A DNA stretch of 61,595 nucleotides from Chitinophagales bacterium (GCA_016787225.1 JAEUUY010000001.1:1-61595); one strand, 5' to 3'; shown: positions 8,936 through 18,699, counted from the stretch's first letter. A program made the numbers and translations. Notes: a model not told the origin generated them from the sequence alone.

Positions 8936-9869
8936 TTTCTGTTCCTATGAGGTCTATTTCACTTTTTGAAGAGTGGCTATTATTCGTTTCTTGCATGGTA
9001 TAATATATCATACCATTATTTAGAATGATTAGGTTATGTAGAAAATAAGTGACCAGTATCGATACTGCCATTGTAATACCCATAGCTATAGCAAATCCAG
9101 CAGTTTCAGGCAAGCCTCCAGAAGATCCTTCAAGACTAGTAAATAGTGAAATCATACCTATGATAAGAGGTATGAAAGTAAAAACGGAACCAACTATTTG
9201 AACTAACATAGACATAGCAAAATTAGATCCTACAACAGGCCATAAGTTATTCTTTACAAATTCAAAAGCGGTTTTAAAGGATTCTACAAAACCTGTATTT
9301 CTATCATTAACATATAAAAAAAAGGCAATATTATATACTCCTATCAAAGCATAAATACCGATGAAGACGAATGGAATACCAATAACTGTTATAAATAAGA
9401 TAATCATCATAGCAACCAGCAATAACCCTACCGTGAAAGTTAATAAAATGGTTAAGAATGTAAATTTGACGGTTCTACCGATATCTGCCTTTAATCTGTC
9501 GCCAATAACCTTTGTTTCAAACTCCGCATGTCCATATTCATCGTACAAACGCAGATAAACCATAGGGTAGAGATAACTTAGGAAACTAAAAATGATAATC
9601 ACGATAAAAAAGAAAAATAATATACCTACGAATAAGGCAATGTTTCCTCCAAATAGTTCTTCAATTTTAAAGCTTTGATTAGTAATGCTTCCGAAAATAA
9701 ACGCCATATAGGCTTTACCTAAAATATAGGCTAATATGGTTAGGATAAGAAGTAGCCCTCCACAAAGGATGGTATAGTTTTTAAAATAATGCTTACCAGT
9801 CAGTTTTAAAAACGAAAAGGTATCATTGAGATAGTCACTAAAGGTTCTTTTTCTATATAATTGAAACAT
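8925..9869 (-). CDS. Polytopic membrane protein of the MoxR cluster
   Basis: A 314-residue integral membrane protein with about six hydrophobic helices (near 32-55, 78-103, 135-160, 163-185, 215-240 and 258-285) and a Ser-rich, acidic C-terminal tail. The N-terminus starts with FQLYRKRTFSDYLNDTFSFL, a motif common to DUF4013/DUF975-like proteins of these loci. Its end overlaps the next gene's start by 11 bp, so it is part of the same transcript. Function unknown. Confidence 0.65.
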   Translation of the reverse strand: MFQLYRKRTFSDYLNDTFSFLKLTGKHYFKNYTILCGGLLLILTILAYILGKAYMAFIFGSITNQSFKIEELFGGNIALFVGILFFFFIVIIIFSFLSYLYPMVYLRLYDEYGHAEFETKVIGDRLKADIGRTVKFTFLTILLTFTVGLLLVAMMIILFITVIGIPFVFIGIYALIGVYNIAFFLYVNDRNTGFVESFKTAFEFVKNNLWPVVGSNFAMSMLVQIVGSVFTFIPLIIGMISLFTSLEGSSGGLPETAGFAIAMGITMAVSILVTYFLHNLIILNNGMIYYTMQETNNSHSSKSEIDLIGTESES

Positions 9870-9942
9870 AATATAGTTGAAAGTTAAAAGGTGAAAGATA
9901 TAAGTTTATGAATTGAATTATGCATAGGTCTAGATATAATGT

Positions 9943-10935
9943 TTAGATAAATGGTATCGCTTCTATTGATTGCTGTCTTTCTGCTTTTTTTACTACAAAA
10001 TAGGGATAAACAAGATAGTAAAATGAAATAATGGCTAAGGTACCTAGTATAATCACTAAATTCAGAGCCAAGGGCATATCCAAGGCATATCGAGTAACAA
10101 AACCTTCTAAAAGACCTGCACAAAAGGTAAAAGGCATGGTGCTTAATAAAATTTTAAATGAATTTCGAAACCCTATTTTAAAAGAATTAAATCGAGAAAA
10201 TGTCTTAGGGAAAAGAATACTAGACCCTAAAATAAACCCAGCGGTGGCTTCTATGACTATGGCAAATATTTCCATACTGCCGTGCACCCAGATACCCCTG
10301 ATACTTTCTATAAACACATTATGTTCATAAAAAAAATACTGAAATGACCCTAGCATGATGCAATTAGATAATAAAATATAAAATGTCCCCATTCCTAAAA
10401 AAATACCATTGACATAGCACTGCAGTCCCACATACAAATTATTAAATGTAATGCCAATAAAACTACCCCAGTTCGACCCCTTACCATATACGGCCATAGG
10501 GTTGCCGTTTTCTATATTTTCAAGCGTATCATTTACATATCCATCTCCTAAAATTAACCTTACAAAATCTGGATCGAATTTGGCTGAAATAGCCCCAATA
10601 CCTACAAAAGTAAAAAATAGTATAAATGTGAACAGGGTAATGTATCGATATTGATACATGAGCAGTGGCACTTCGACCTTAAAAAAGTAAACTAATCGAT
10701 TAGATTCCTGTCGCTTGGTCTGATATATTTTCTGGTAAATCTGTGATGCTAAAAAATTTAAGTACTTAGTCGTATTACTTTTGGGATAATAGGTCTGAGC
10801 ATACGATAGGTCATTAACCAAATGAATATAGAGATGAGCCATTTCATCTGGACCCTTAAGTGTCCTGCCCATAATGGCCGCCTCGAATTGCTCCCATTTA
10901 TTTTTGTTTTGTTTTATAAATGCTACTTCTCTCAT
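9943..10935 (-). CDS. Stage II sporulation protein M (SpoIIM)-like membrane protein
   Basis: A 330-residue protein with a soluble N-terminal part (MREVAFIKQNKNKWEQFE) and about six membrane helices. The middle has the pattern NNLYVGLQCYVNGIFLGMGT and HGSMEIFAIVIEATAG, typical of the SpoIIM/DUF95 family. In Bacteroidota such genes lie divergent to an RDD gene and upstream of MoxR partners, as here. The organism need not sporulate; the family is widespread and its role outside sporulation is not established. It leads the minus-strand operon. Confidence 0.82.
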   Translation of the reverse strand: MREVAFIKQNKNKWEQFEAAIMGRTLKGPDEMAHLYIHLVNDLSYAQTYYPKSNTTKYLNFLASQIYQKIYQTKRQESNRLVYFFKVEVPLLMYQYRYITLFTFILFFTFVGIGAISAKFDPDFVRLILGDGYVNDTLENIENGNPMAVYGKGSNWGSFIGITFNNLYVGLQCYVNGIFLGMGTFYILLSNCIMLGSFQYFFYEHNVFIESIRGIWVHGSMEIFAIVIEATAGFILGSSILFPKTFSRFNSFKIGFRNSFKILLSTMPFTFCAGLLEGFVTRYALDMPLALNLVIILGTLAIISFYYLVYPYFVVKKAERQQSIEAIPFI

Positions 10936-10947
10936 CTGGTATTAAGG

Positions 10948-10955
10948 CAAATGTA
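10948..10955 (-). promoter_or_regulatory. Putative -7 box for the SpoIIM/MoxR operon
   Basis: On the minus strand TACATTTG matches the Bacteroidota -7 consensus TAnnTTTG and lies 13 bp before the SpoIIM start codon. No convincing TTG box was found at the usual spacing. The remainder of the divergent gap up to 11218 is AT-rich with no other signal I can support. Confidence 0.5.
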
Positions 10956-11218
10956 TATAAAATTTCTCTTTTTCATAAGCCATATTATTCAAGAGATAGA
11001 AAAATAGAATTATCATATATAGAAAATTGTATTTCATAGACAACTTATCTCAATATCATGATAGAATTAAGCGAACCTTAATGTCAAGCAAGTTGGGGGT
11101 TAAATGTATGACATGAAGAATTCTAAAGCAACATATAAAATTTGTCAATTATATTTACCCTCTAAAAGACAATATAAATATCTAAAGATATTAACCAAAA
11201 AAAATTTATTTAGACACT

Positions 11219-11950
11219 ATGGATCAAGTAGCCATTAACACTACGCAAAACGTAAATATAAATTTTAATCTAGCTTCCTTTGGCGATAGAATGCTTGGCT
11301 ACCTTATCGATGAAATTATCAAATTCTCATATATCTTAACGGTCACCTTTCTTCTATCCTATTTAGACTTTACAGGTGACATGGATAATTGGTCAATCAT
11401 GGCTATTTATGTCGTGTTGTTTCTTCCAGCAATCTTTTATACGTTGTTTCTCGAAAATCTCCTCGAAGGTCAAACTATAGGTAAGCGAGTCATGAAGACC
11501 AAGGTTGTAAAAATTGATGGGTATCAGGCTTCCTTTGGCGATTATGTCATTCGATGGGTTATGAGGTTGATAGATATCTATTCAAATAGTGCCATCGTAG
11601 GTATCATAGCGATTGTAACAAGTAAACGATCTCAAAGGCTGGGAGATATGGCTGCTGGAACCACCGTGATTTCATTAAAGAATAAATATACCATCGATAG
11701 TACTATACTCGAAGATATAGGTGAGGCTTATCAGCCCATATATCATTTGGTGGTGAAACTATCGGATAATGATGCTCGAATTATTAAGAATTCCTATACT
11801 ATAGCCGTAAAGAAAAAAGATATGGAAACCCTACGAAAACTTCGTATAAAAATAGAAGAGGTTACAGGCACTAAGAATGTATCTGGCAATGATACTGACT
11901 TTATCAAAACTGTTTTAAAAGATTATAACTTTTATACTCAGAATATGTAA
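11219..11950 (+). CDS. RDD family membrane protein
   Basis: A 243-residue protein. The RDD domain occupies about residues 15-155. FGDRMLGYLIDEI carries the first conserved Arg and Asp, and further conserved parts are EGQTIGKRVMKTKVV and YVIRWVMRL. A TSKRSQRLGDMAAGT segment closes the domain. Three membrane helices are expected, with a soluble C-terminal tail of about 85 residues. Divergent to the SpoIIM gene, it belongs to the same MoxR-associated locus. RDD proteins are membrane proteins of mostly unknown role. Confidence 0.88.
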   Translation: MDQVAINTTQNVNINFNLASFGDRMLGYLIDEIIKFSYILTVTFLLSYLDFTGDMDNWSIMAIYVVLFLPAIFYTLFLENLLEGQTIGKRVMKTKVVKIDGYQASFGDYVIRWVMRLIDIYSNSAIVGIIAIVTSKRSQRLGDMAAGTTVISLKNKYTIDSTILEDIGEAYQPIYHLVVKLSDNDARIIKNSYTIAVKKKDMETLRKLRIKIEEVTGTKNVSGNDTDFIKTVLKDYNFYTQNM

Positions 11951-12064
11951 CCAAGGAGGGCAACCGGAATGCCCCCGGCGTTGTTTTGCTTACCCCCCCC
12001 TTTCTTGCATACTGCTTAGCCTCAAGCTGTTGAAAAAAGATTAGACCCAGCATAGGAAAAATCG

Positions 12065-12072
12065 TATTTTTG
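12065..12072 (+). promoter_or_regulatory. Putative -7 box for ccmD-like/gdh transcript
   Basis: TATTTTTG matches TAnnTTTG and is 30 bp before the ATG at 12103. A candidate TTG at 12030-12032 is too far upstream for the usual 19-21 bp spacer, so only the -7 element is proposed. Confidence 0.45.
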
Positions 12073-12102
12073 CCCTTTATTCATAGGATATACATTTTTT
12101 AA

Positions 12103-12228
12103 ATGGAAAGTCTCAATCAATGGGTCGTCAGCAGTGACAAATTTGCGGTAGTCGTCATCGTTTTATTTATCATTTTCATAGGCATTAGTGCCACTTTATT
12201 ACATATCTCTAAACAACTAAAAAAATAA
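12103..12228 (+). CDS. CcmD-like single-span microprotein
   Basis: A 41-residue open frame from ATG 12103 to TAA 12226-12228. Residues 1-13 (MESLNQWVVSSDK) are polar, residues 14-34 form one membrane helix, and the tail HISKQLKK is basic. This fits the CcmD family of small membrane proteins used in cytochrome c maturation, in which a short N-terminus is followed by a hydrophobic V/I-rich span and a Lys-rich end. A TAnnTTTG box lies 30 bp upstream and glutamate dehydrogenase begins 12 bp downstream. No ccsA or ccmC is in the window, so the assignment is by shape and memory of similar neighbourhoods. Confidence 0.6.
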   Translation: MESLNQWVVSSDKFAVVVIVLFIIFIGISATLLHISKQLKK

Positions 12229-12240
12229 TTTTTTCAGAAA

Positions 12241-13662
12241 ATGTCAGCAAAAAAGGAACTCAGTTTTTTTGAAGGTGTCGGCTACTATACCGATAAAGCT
12301 TCCAAATTTATTAATATGGAAGAAGGACTATTATCACAAATCAAGGCTTGCAACAATGTACTTCGCTTAAAATTCCCAGTCAAGGGAAATGATGGTAAGG
12401 TAAGAGTATTCGAAGCTTATAGAGTACAACATAGCCACCACAGAATGCCTACGAAAGGGGGTATTCGGTATAGCATGCACGTAGATCAGGAAGAGGTTAT
12501 GGCATTAGCTTCTTTAATGACTTATAAGTGTGCTCTGGTGGACGTGCCCTTTGGAGGCGCGAAGGGAGGCATCAAAATTGATTCAAAAAATGAACCAGCT
12601 GATATCGTAGAAAAAGTTACGAGAAGGTATACGTCAGAATTGATTAAGAAAAACTTTATCGGTCCTGGACTAGATGTACCTGCACCTGACTATGGTTCTG
12701 GAGAGCGAGAAATGGCATGGATAGTGGACACCTATATGGCATTCAATAATGGTGAATTAGATGGTCTCGGTTGTGTGACTGGCAAGCCTGTAAGTTTGGG
12801 TGGAGTAGCAGGTAGAACAGCTGCTACTGGACGTGGTGTATCGTATGCGTTGAAAGAGGTTTTTAGCTATGAAGAAGATATGAAAGAACTAGGCATGACA
12901 GCAGGACTTGAAGGTAAAACAGTTGTGGTTCAAGGTCTAGGGAATGTTGGTTATTATTCGGCATTGTTTATGCAAGAATATGGATGTAAAATCATATCCA
13001 TAGCTGAATATGAGGGCGCTATTTTCAATGAAAATGGATTGGATGTCGATGCAGTATTTCAACACCGAAAGGCTACAGGATCTATTTTAAATTTCCCTGG
13101 TGCTACCAATATGGCAAAGAGTTCTGATGCTTTGGAATTGGCATGTGATATTCTAATTCCAGCTGCTCTCGAAAATCAAATTACTATGGCTAATGTAGAA
13201 AATATCAAGGCCAAAGTTATAGGCGAAGCAGCGAACGGGCCTGTTTCTGCGGAAGCTTCAGAGATATTAGCTAAGAAAGGTGTGCTCATTATTCCTGATA
13301 TGTATATCAATGCAGGTGGGGTAACAGTTTCTTATTTTGAGTGGTTAAAAAATCTTTCACATGTTCGCTTTGGACGTATGCAGAAAAAACACGAAGAAGA
13401 CCATAATGCTGACATAGCTAATCTCTTGGAAAAAATGACTGGCAAGAAAATGGATGAAATGGAACGCAAAATGTTTACCAAAGGACCTGAAGAGGTAGAT
13501 CTCGTCAATTCTGGTTTGGCTGATACCATGGCGAAATCCTATGCGACAATCCGTAAGCAGTGGAAAGAAGGTAAAGGTCAGTACGATATGCGCACCGCTG
13601 CATTTATCGTTGCTTTGAATAAAGTCGGAAGCGACTACGCTCAAATGGGTATTTGGCCATAA
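12241..13662 (+). CDS. gdhA: Glu/Leu/Phe/Val-type dehydrogenase, probable glutamate dehydrogenase
   Basis: A 473-residue enzyme that would interconvert glutamate and 2-oxoglutarate plus ammonia with NAD(P). The substrate site KGGIRY and the catalytic-lysine segment VPFGGAKGGIK are in the first third (near residues 77-115). A Rossmann fold with VVQGLGNVGYYS is in the middle and INAGGVTVSYFEW near residue 355. After this comes a charged insert rich in Lys and Glu before the terminal helix, making it longer than the classical ~420 residues; I believe this form occurs in Bacteroidota. It is followed by ornithine aminotransferase, which makes glutamate. Confidence 0.88.
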   Translation: MSAKKELSFFEGVGYYTDKASKFINMEEGLLSQIKACNNVLRLKFPVKGNDGKVRVFEAYRVQHSHHRMPTKGGIRYSMHVDQEEVMALASLMTYKCALVDVPFGGAKGGIKIDSKNEPADIVEKVTRRYTSELIKKNFIGPGLDVPAPDYGSGEREMAWIVDTYMAFNNGELDGLGCVTGKPVSLGGVAGRTAATGRGVSYALKEVFSYEEDMKELGMTAGLEGKTVVVQGLGNVGYYSALFMQEYGCKIISIAEYEGAIFNENGLDVDAVFQHRKATGSILNFPGATNMAKSSDALELACDILIPAALENQITMANVENIKAKVIGEAANGPVSAEASEILAKKGVLIIPDMYINAGGVTVSYFEWLKNLSHVRFGRMQKKHEEDHNADIANLLEKMTGKKMDEMERKMFTKGPEEVDLVNSGLADTMAKSYATIRKQWKEGKGQYDMRTAAFIVALNKVGSDYAQMGIWP

Positions 13663-13731
13663 AGAGTAGAATTTTAAGTTTTGAATGATAAGTTGTAGAC
13701 AAGTCATTCTTCATTATTATTAGTTAAAAGT

Positions 13732-14964
13732 ATGAATCAAGCTATGACTTTATCAAAACGGTTAATATCTCTGGAAGATAAATACGGTGCGCATAATTAC
13801 CATCCCATACCGGTAGTTATAGAACGAGGTGAAGGTGTGTATGTATGGGATGTCGAGGGTAAAAAATATTTTGACTTTTTATCAGCCTATTCTGCAGTCA
13901 ATCAAGGGCATAGTCATCCTAGAATCATAAAGGCTCTCACGGATCAAGCGAAAAAAATCACCTTAACTTCTCGTGCCTTTTACAATAGTGAATTAGGAAA
14001 ATACGAAGAATTCGTAACCAAATTATTTGGATACGATAAGTTATTGCCAATGAATTCTGGCGCTGAGGCAGTAGAAACTGCTTTGAAGCTATGTAGAAAG
14101 TGGGCATACATGAAAAAGGATATTCCACAAAATGAAGCCGTCATTTTATTCGCCTCAGGAAATTTTCATGGTAGAACGCTAGCCATAATTTCTGCAAGCA
14201 CAGAAGAAAGCAGCCGAAAAGATTTTGGGCCCTATTTACCCAATATCAAAATAGTAGAATATGGAAATTTAGAGGCTTTCAAAACTGAAATTATTCAAAA
14301 TAAAAATATTGCTGGATTTATTTTCGAACCCATTCAAGGGGAAGCTGGAATTATCATTCCTGAAGATGAATATCTAACATCGTGTGCGAAAATATGCCGT
14401 GAAAATAATGTACTTTTCATCGCCGATGAAGTACAAACAGGGATAGCGCGAACTGGGAAAATGTTAGCTTGCGACCATGTAGGTATAAAACCTGATATGT
14501 TAATTCTTGGCAAAGCATTGTCTGGTGGGGTATTGCCTGTTTCAGCTGTATTAGCTAATGATGAAGTAATGCTATGTATAAAACCCGGGGAACATGGTTC
14601 CACTTATGGTGGAAATCCGCTCGCATGTGCGGTAGCTATTGAGGCATTGCAAGTTATCCTAGATGAAAAAATGGCAGAGAACGCAGAGAAAATGGGTGAA
14701 CTGTTTCGCTCTGAATTGAGAAAAATCAATTCGAAATGGATACGAGATATTCGAGGAAGAGGCTTACTGAATGCCTTGGAGATTAATGATACAGAAGATA
14801 GCCAAACAGCCTGGAATATTTGTATCAAAATGGCTGAACTGGGCTTGTTGGCAAAACCTACACATGGGAATATCATTCGCTTTGCTCCACCGTTGGTTAT
14901 TAATGAGGTTCAGATTAAGGAAGCCGTGACTATTATTGAAAAGGCATTAGCAAGTATAGACTAG
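13732..14964 (+). CDS. rocD: Ornithine aminotransferase
   Basis: A 410-residue PLP-dependent class III aminotransferase, normal length for ornithine--oxo-acid transaminase. It converts ornithine and 2-oxoglutarate to glutamate semialdehyde and glutamate. The N-terminus (YGAHNYHPIPVVIERGEGVY) is characteristic of this enzyme. PLP-binding parts include MNSGAEAVETALKL, ASGNFHGRTLA, FIADEVQTGIARTG, and ILGKALSGG with the Schiff-base lysine. With glutamate dehydrogenase upstream it forms a route from ornithine to 2-oxoglutarate. Its stop overlaps the GTG start of the fluoride channel gene by one base. Confidence 0.93.
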   Translation: MNQAMTLSKRLISLEDKYGAHNYHPIPVVIERGEGVYVWDVEGKKYFDFLSAYSAVNQGHSHPRIIKALTDQAKKITLTSRAFYNSELGKYEEFVTKLFGYDKLLPMNSGAEAVETALKLCRKWAYMKKDIPQNEAVILFASGNFHGRTLAIISASTEESSRKDFGPYLPNIKIVEYGNLEAFKTEIIQNKNIAGFIFEPIQGEAGIIIPEDEYLTSCAKICRENNVLFIADEVQTGIARTGKMLACDHVGIKPDMLILGKALSGGVLPVSAVLANDEVMLCIKPGEHGSTYGGNPLACAVAIEALQVILDEKMAENAEKMGELFRSELRKINSKWIRDIRGRGLLNALEINDTEDSQTAWNICIKMAELGLLAKPTHGNIIRFAPPLVINEVQIKEAVTIIEKALASID

Positions 14965-15326
14965 TGCAAAATTTTGTTTATGTTTTCGTAGGCAGTGGTA
15001 TCGGTGGATGTGTACGTTATGGGTTATCATCTATCCTCACAAAATACAATTTTACTCTTCCTATTTATACGCTTGTCGCCAATGTACTAGCCTGTTTCAT
15101 ATTAGGAATGACGATGAATTATCTTAGTCAACAGAATGAAAATAATTCACTAAAATTTCTTATTGCTATTGGTATTTGTGGAGGAATGAGCACCTACTCT
15201 ACATTCAGCTACGAAATTTTACAACAGGTGAATTCAGGTGCTTGGGGACAGTTGATTCTATACACAGTTGGTACTTTTGTTATCTGTTTGTTCGCTATCT
15301 TGTTAGGAACAAAAATTAGTAGCTAA
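14964..15326 (+). CDS. crcB: CrcB/FluC fluoride channel
   Basis: A 120-residue four-helix membrane protein that exports fluoride as a dual-topology dimer. Family marks are GSGIGGCVRYGLS at residues 11-23, the pore Asn in LVANVLACFILG, and GICGGMSTYSTFSYE, which holds the central Na+ site and the Phe/Ser/Thr fluoride track. The start is a GTG at 14964 sharing its G with the TAG of rocD, so translation is coupled. No fluoride riboswitch was seen; its expression seems tied to rocD. Confidence 0.93.
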   Translation: MQNFVYVFVGSGIGGCVRYGLSSILTKYNFTLPIYTLVANVLACFILGMTMNYLSQQNENNSLKFLIAIGICGGMSTYSTFSYEILQQVNSGAWGQLILYTVGTFVICLFAILLGTKISS

Positions 15327-15343
15327 TAACTAGCAGCTAAGCT

Positions 15344-17344
15344 CTACTTATAATTCCTACTCGCTATCTTGATATTCTCATAAATGAGTTCTTCCTTGTG
15401 AAGATTTGGGTCTGAATCGACACCATTAAATTGCCATGCACCTACGAATTTGAAGTTCTCATCATCACGCAAGGTTTCTCCTTCAGCGTCTTGATATTCT
15501 TCACGAAAATGTCCACCACAGCTCTCATTTCTCATCAAGGCATCTCTACACATCAATTCACCTAGTTCGATAAAGTCTGCGACACGCATAGCTTTCTCCA
15601 ATTCTGGGTTCAATTCATCCATCTTTCCTGGCACTTTTACATCAGCCCAAAATTCCTTTCTCAAAGTTTGAATCTCTGCTATGGCTTGTTTCAGCCCAGT
15701 TTCATTTCTAGCCATACCGCATTGATTCCACATGATTTTACCTAGCTTTTTATGGAAATAATCTACGGAATGACTTCCTTTATTATTTATAAACTTTTGA
15801 AGGGTTTCAGTTACGTTCTTCTCTGCTTCTACAAATTCAGGAGCGTCTTCCGATATATGACCAGTTCTAATCTCATTAGATAAATATTCTCCTATTGTAT
15901 ACGGAATAACGAAATAACCATCAGCTAGTCCCTGCATCAAGGCCGAAGCACCTAATCTATTCGCACCATGATCACTAAAGTTTGCCTCTCCTAGAGCATA
16001 GCACCCTGGTATGGTCGTCATCAAATGATAATCCACCCACAAACCTCCCATGGTATAATGTACCGCAGGATAAATCATCATTGGTGTTTCGTATGGATTT
16101 TCATCTACGATTTTTTCATACATCTGGAAAAGATTGCCGTATTTCTCTTCTACCACAGCCTTTCCTAATCTCTTGATTTCTTCTTCAGAAGGATTCTCTA
16201 TGTTCTTTAATTTCGCCTGCGTTTTCCCATATCGTATAATCGCAGCGGAATAGTCTAGATAAACCGCTTCACCCGTTTTGTTGACGCCAAAACCAGCATC
16301 ACATCTCTCTTTTGCAGCTCGTGATGCAATATCTCTTGGTACCAAATTTCCAAATGCTGGATATCTGCGCTCCAAATAATAATCTCTATCTTCTTCTTTG
16401 ATTTGTGTAGGCTTTAGTCGTCCCTCACGAATTGCTTGCGCATCTTCCAGTTTTTTCGGCACCCATATTCTTCCGTCATTTCTCAATGACTCAGACATTA
16501 AGGTCAATTTAGATTGATGATCACCACTTACTGGAATGCAGGTTGGGTGAATCTGGGTATAACAAGGATTAGCAAAATATGCTCCTTTTTTATAGGCTTT
16601 CCATGCTGCAGTCACGTTGCTACCCATGGCGTTGGTTGATAGGAAAAATACATTGCCATAGCCACCTGTGCAGAGCAATACCGCATGCGCCGAATGTCTT
16701 TCTATCTTACCCGTCATTAAATTGCGCGCTATAATTCCTCTCGCTTTGCCATCGATGACCACAAGATCGAGCATTTCATGACGGTTATACATAGTTACCG
16801 TGCCCTTCGCTATCTGTCGTGAAAGCGCAGAGTAGGCACCCAATAGCAATTGTTGTCCTGTTTGTCCTGCGGCATAAAATGTTCGCTGAACCTGCGTACC
16901 TCCAAAAGATCGGTTATCCAATAATCCTCCGTAGTCACGCGCAAATGGAACACCTTGAGCTACACATTGGTCGATAATGCTAGCTGAAACTTCTGCTAGT
17001 CTGTGAACATTGGCTTCGCGAGCTCTATAGTCTCCTCCCTTTATGGTATCATAGAACAATCTGTAGGTACTATCGCCATCATTTTGATAATTTTTTGCGG
17101 CATTGATCCCTCCCTGAGCAGCGATAGAATGCGCACGACGTGGACTATCTTGAAAACAAAAAGCTTTGACATTATAGCCCATCTCTGCTAGGGATGCTGC
17201 GGCAGAGCTGCCAGCTAATCCAGTACCTACCACTATAACATCGATAGAGCGTTTGTTGGAAGGATTTACAAGTTTGCAGCTTGATTTAAAATTGGTCCAT
17301 TTGTCTGCAATATTGCCTGCGGGAATTTTATTATCTAATGACAT
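15344..17344 (-). CDS. sdhA: Succinate dehydrogenase/fumarate reductase flavoprotein subunit
   Basis: A 666-residue FAD subunit. The FAD-binding [18 protein letters not shown] is at about residues 37-54, the flavin-linking stretch [15 protein letters not shown] near 69-83, and HPTCIP and HYTMGGLW further on. Length and sequence fit the long Bacteroidota type. It oxidises succinate (or reduces fumarate) at the inner face of the membrane as part of complex II. It follows the cytochrome b subunit, but a Uma2-type gene lies between them. The iron-sulfur subunit gene sdhB, normally next, is absent: a convergent crcB ends 18 bp away. Confidence 0.95.
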   Translation of the reverse strand: MSLDNKIPAGNIADKWTNFKSSCKLVNPSNKRSIDVIVVGTGLAGSSAAASLAEMGYNVKAFCFQDSPRRAHSIAAQGGINAAKNYQNDGDSTYRLFYDTIKGGDYRAREANVHRLAEVSASIIDQCVAQGVPFARDYGGLLDNRSFGGTQVQRTFYAAGQTGQQLLLGAYSALSRQIAKGTVTMYNRHEMLDLVVIDGKARGIIARNLMTGKIERHSAHAVLLCTGGYGNVFFLSTNAMGSNVTAAWKAYKKGAYFANPCYTQIHPTCIPVSGDHQSKLTLMSESLRNDGRIWVPKKLEDAQAIREGRLKPTQIKEEDRDYYLERRYPAFGNLVPRDIASRAAKERCDAGFGVNKTGEAVYLDYSAAIIRYGKTQAKLKNIENPSEEEIKRLGKAVVEEKYGNLFQMYEKIVDENPYETPMMIYPAVHYTMGGLWVDYHLMTTIPGCYALGEANFSDHGANRLGASALMQGLADGYFVIPYTIGEYLSNEIRTGHISEDAPEFVEAEKNVTETLQKFINNKGSHSVDYFHKKLGKIMWNQCGMARNETGLKQAIAEIQTLRKEFWADVKVPGKMDELNPELEKAMRVADFIELGELMCRDALMRNESCGGHFREEYQDAEGETLRDDENFKFVGAWQFNGVDSDPNLHKEELIYENIKIASRNYK

Positions 17345-17352
17345 ATGCTATG

Positions 17353-17970
17353 TTATTTTTTTACTTTTTTGAATTTATGAATATCTTGAAACACAGTCTC
17401 TACAGGGAATTTTAACTTCGGAAATAAAACACTTTGAAGTTCATCGTCTGTAGTTAATGGCTTCATAGGTACATACTTGTTTTTATGTAAACTGAAAATT
17501 GAAATTGTCTCATGCTCGGGATCGACAATCCAATATTCCAGAACCTCATTCTCCTCGTAGAGCTCATACTTAATTTTCATTTCCTTTTTAGAATTACCCG
17601 GAGAAAGTATTTCAATAATCAAATCCGGGGCTCCATTGCATTTATATTCATCTATCTTAGTTAAATCGCATATTACCCCTAAATCTGGCTGAACAACCGT
17701 TTTGATTTTTTTGCTATCTTTAGTTTTCGATAATACGACATCGAATGGTGCACAGAAAGTCTGACAAGAGTTAGTTGCAAATTGGTTGAGAATAATAAAA
17801 TTCAACCGCTGACTAATTCTCATGTGAGAAGTATTCGGTGCCGGTGACATGGAAAAAATCTTTCCCTTAATCAGCTCCACACGCTCACTAAATTTCCATA
17901 ATAGATAATCTGCATAAGTATAGGACTTATTCAAATCTAAATCAGAAAAATTGAGAACGTAGTTTGCCAT
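17353..17970 (-). CDS. Uma2-family (DUF820) PD-(D/E)XK-like protein
   Basis: A 205-residue protein of Uma2 type. Family signs are the early YADYLLW-FSERVELIKGKI, the catalytic-like QPDLGVICDL (about 115-124), APDLIIEILSPGNSKKEMKI and the late EYWIVDPEHETISIF. The fold is that of Holliday-junction/restriction-type nucleases, yet the cellular role is unproven. It sits 1 bp after the sdhC stop and 8 bp before the sdhA start, fully inside the succinate dehydrogenase operon, so it must be co-transcribed with it. Uma2 genes are common in cyanobacteria and scattered elsewhere, so transfer is possible. Confidence 0.85.
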   Translation of the reverse strand: MANYVLNFSDLDLNKSYTYADYLLWKFSERVELIKGKIFSMSPAPNTSHMRISQRLNFIILNQFATNSCQTFCAPFDVVLSKTKDSKKIKTVVQPDLGVICDLTKIDEYKCNGAPDLIIEILSPGNSKKEMKIKYELYEENEVLEYWIVDPEHETISIFSLHKNKYVPMKPLTTDDELQSVLFPKLKFPVETVFQDIHKFKKVKK

Positions 17971-17971
17971 A

Positions 17972-18634
17972 TTATTTTACCCAACCTAAATAAAAACCTA
18001 TTGGCATCAAAGCGAATAAGGTAGGTACAATGATAGAAAAAGCGATTCCAGATTTTTCTATCATGCCATTGTACTTGTTATGATTCAATCCTAATGATTG
18101 AAAAGCTGATTTAAAGCCATGCAGCAGATGCCAAAACAAAGAGAAGCAAGACGCTACATACAAAAAGACGATAAAAGGATTTGAAAATTCTTCTTTCATC
18201 ATGGCAAACAAGTCTCGCTCTTGACCAGTCGCAAACTGATTGGCTCTATTAGGTATCCAAAAGTCTCCAGCATGTATGATCAGGAACATCAATAAGAGTG
18301 TACCTAGAATACCCATGCTGCGCGAGTACCATGGTGAATTTTTAGAAGCATCTACCTTAGCGTATCCCTGCGGACGAGCCTTTGCATTTTGATACCAAAG
18401 CACAAAACCGTCAATGATATGAACTAAAAATCCAACGACCAATCCTATTTCCAATGTTCTCATTAAAATATTGGTTCCCATAAAATGAGCCGCATGAGTA
18501 AATGTTTGACCGCCATCGTTCAAAAAAACTAGGCAATTTAAGCCACAATGTACAATCAAAAATAAAATCAAGAAAATACCAGAAAGCCCCATGATATACT
18601 TTTTGGTCAGTGAAGAAAGCCCTTTAGTGCTCAT
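17972..18634 (-). CDS. sdhC: Succinate dehydrogenase cytochrome b subunit
   Basis: A 220-residue membrane subunit with five helices, in the Bacteroidota form that combines the roles of SdhC and SdhD. Heme and quinone-site histidines are likely in IVHCGLN (about 27), THAAHFMGTN, VHIIDGFVLW, IHAGDFW and HLLHGFKSAFQ. It anchors complex II in the inner membrane and passes electrons to menaquinone. It is the first gene of a minus-strand operon with the Uma2-type gene and sdhA. Confidence 0.92.
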   Translation of the reverse strand: MSTKGLSSLTKKYIMGLSGIFLILFLIVHCGLNCLVFLNDGGQTFTHAAHFMGTNILMRTLEIGLVVGFLVHIIDGFVLWYQNAKARPQGYAKVDASKNSPWYSRSMGILGTLLLMFLIIHAGDFWIPNRANQFATGQERDLFAMMKEEFSNPFIVFLYVASCFSLFWHLLHGFKSAFQSLGLNHNKYNGMIEKSGIAFSIIVPTLFALMPIGFYLGWVK

Positions 18635-18691
18635 TTATAAATTAATTTTAAAAGAATAAAACGAATAAGTCATATTCAATTTATGACAAGG

Positions 18692-18699
18692 CAAATTTA
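18692..18699 (-). promoter_or_regulatory. Putative -7 box for sdhC
   Basis: On the minus strand TAAATTTG matches TAnnTTTG and stands 57 bp before the sdhC start. No good TTG box at 20 bp spacing was found. Confidence 0.4.
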
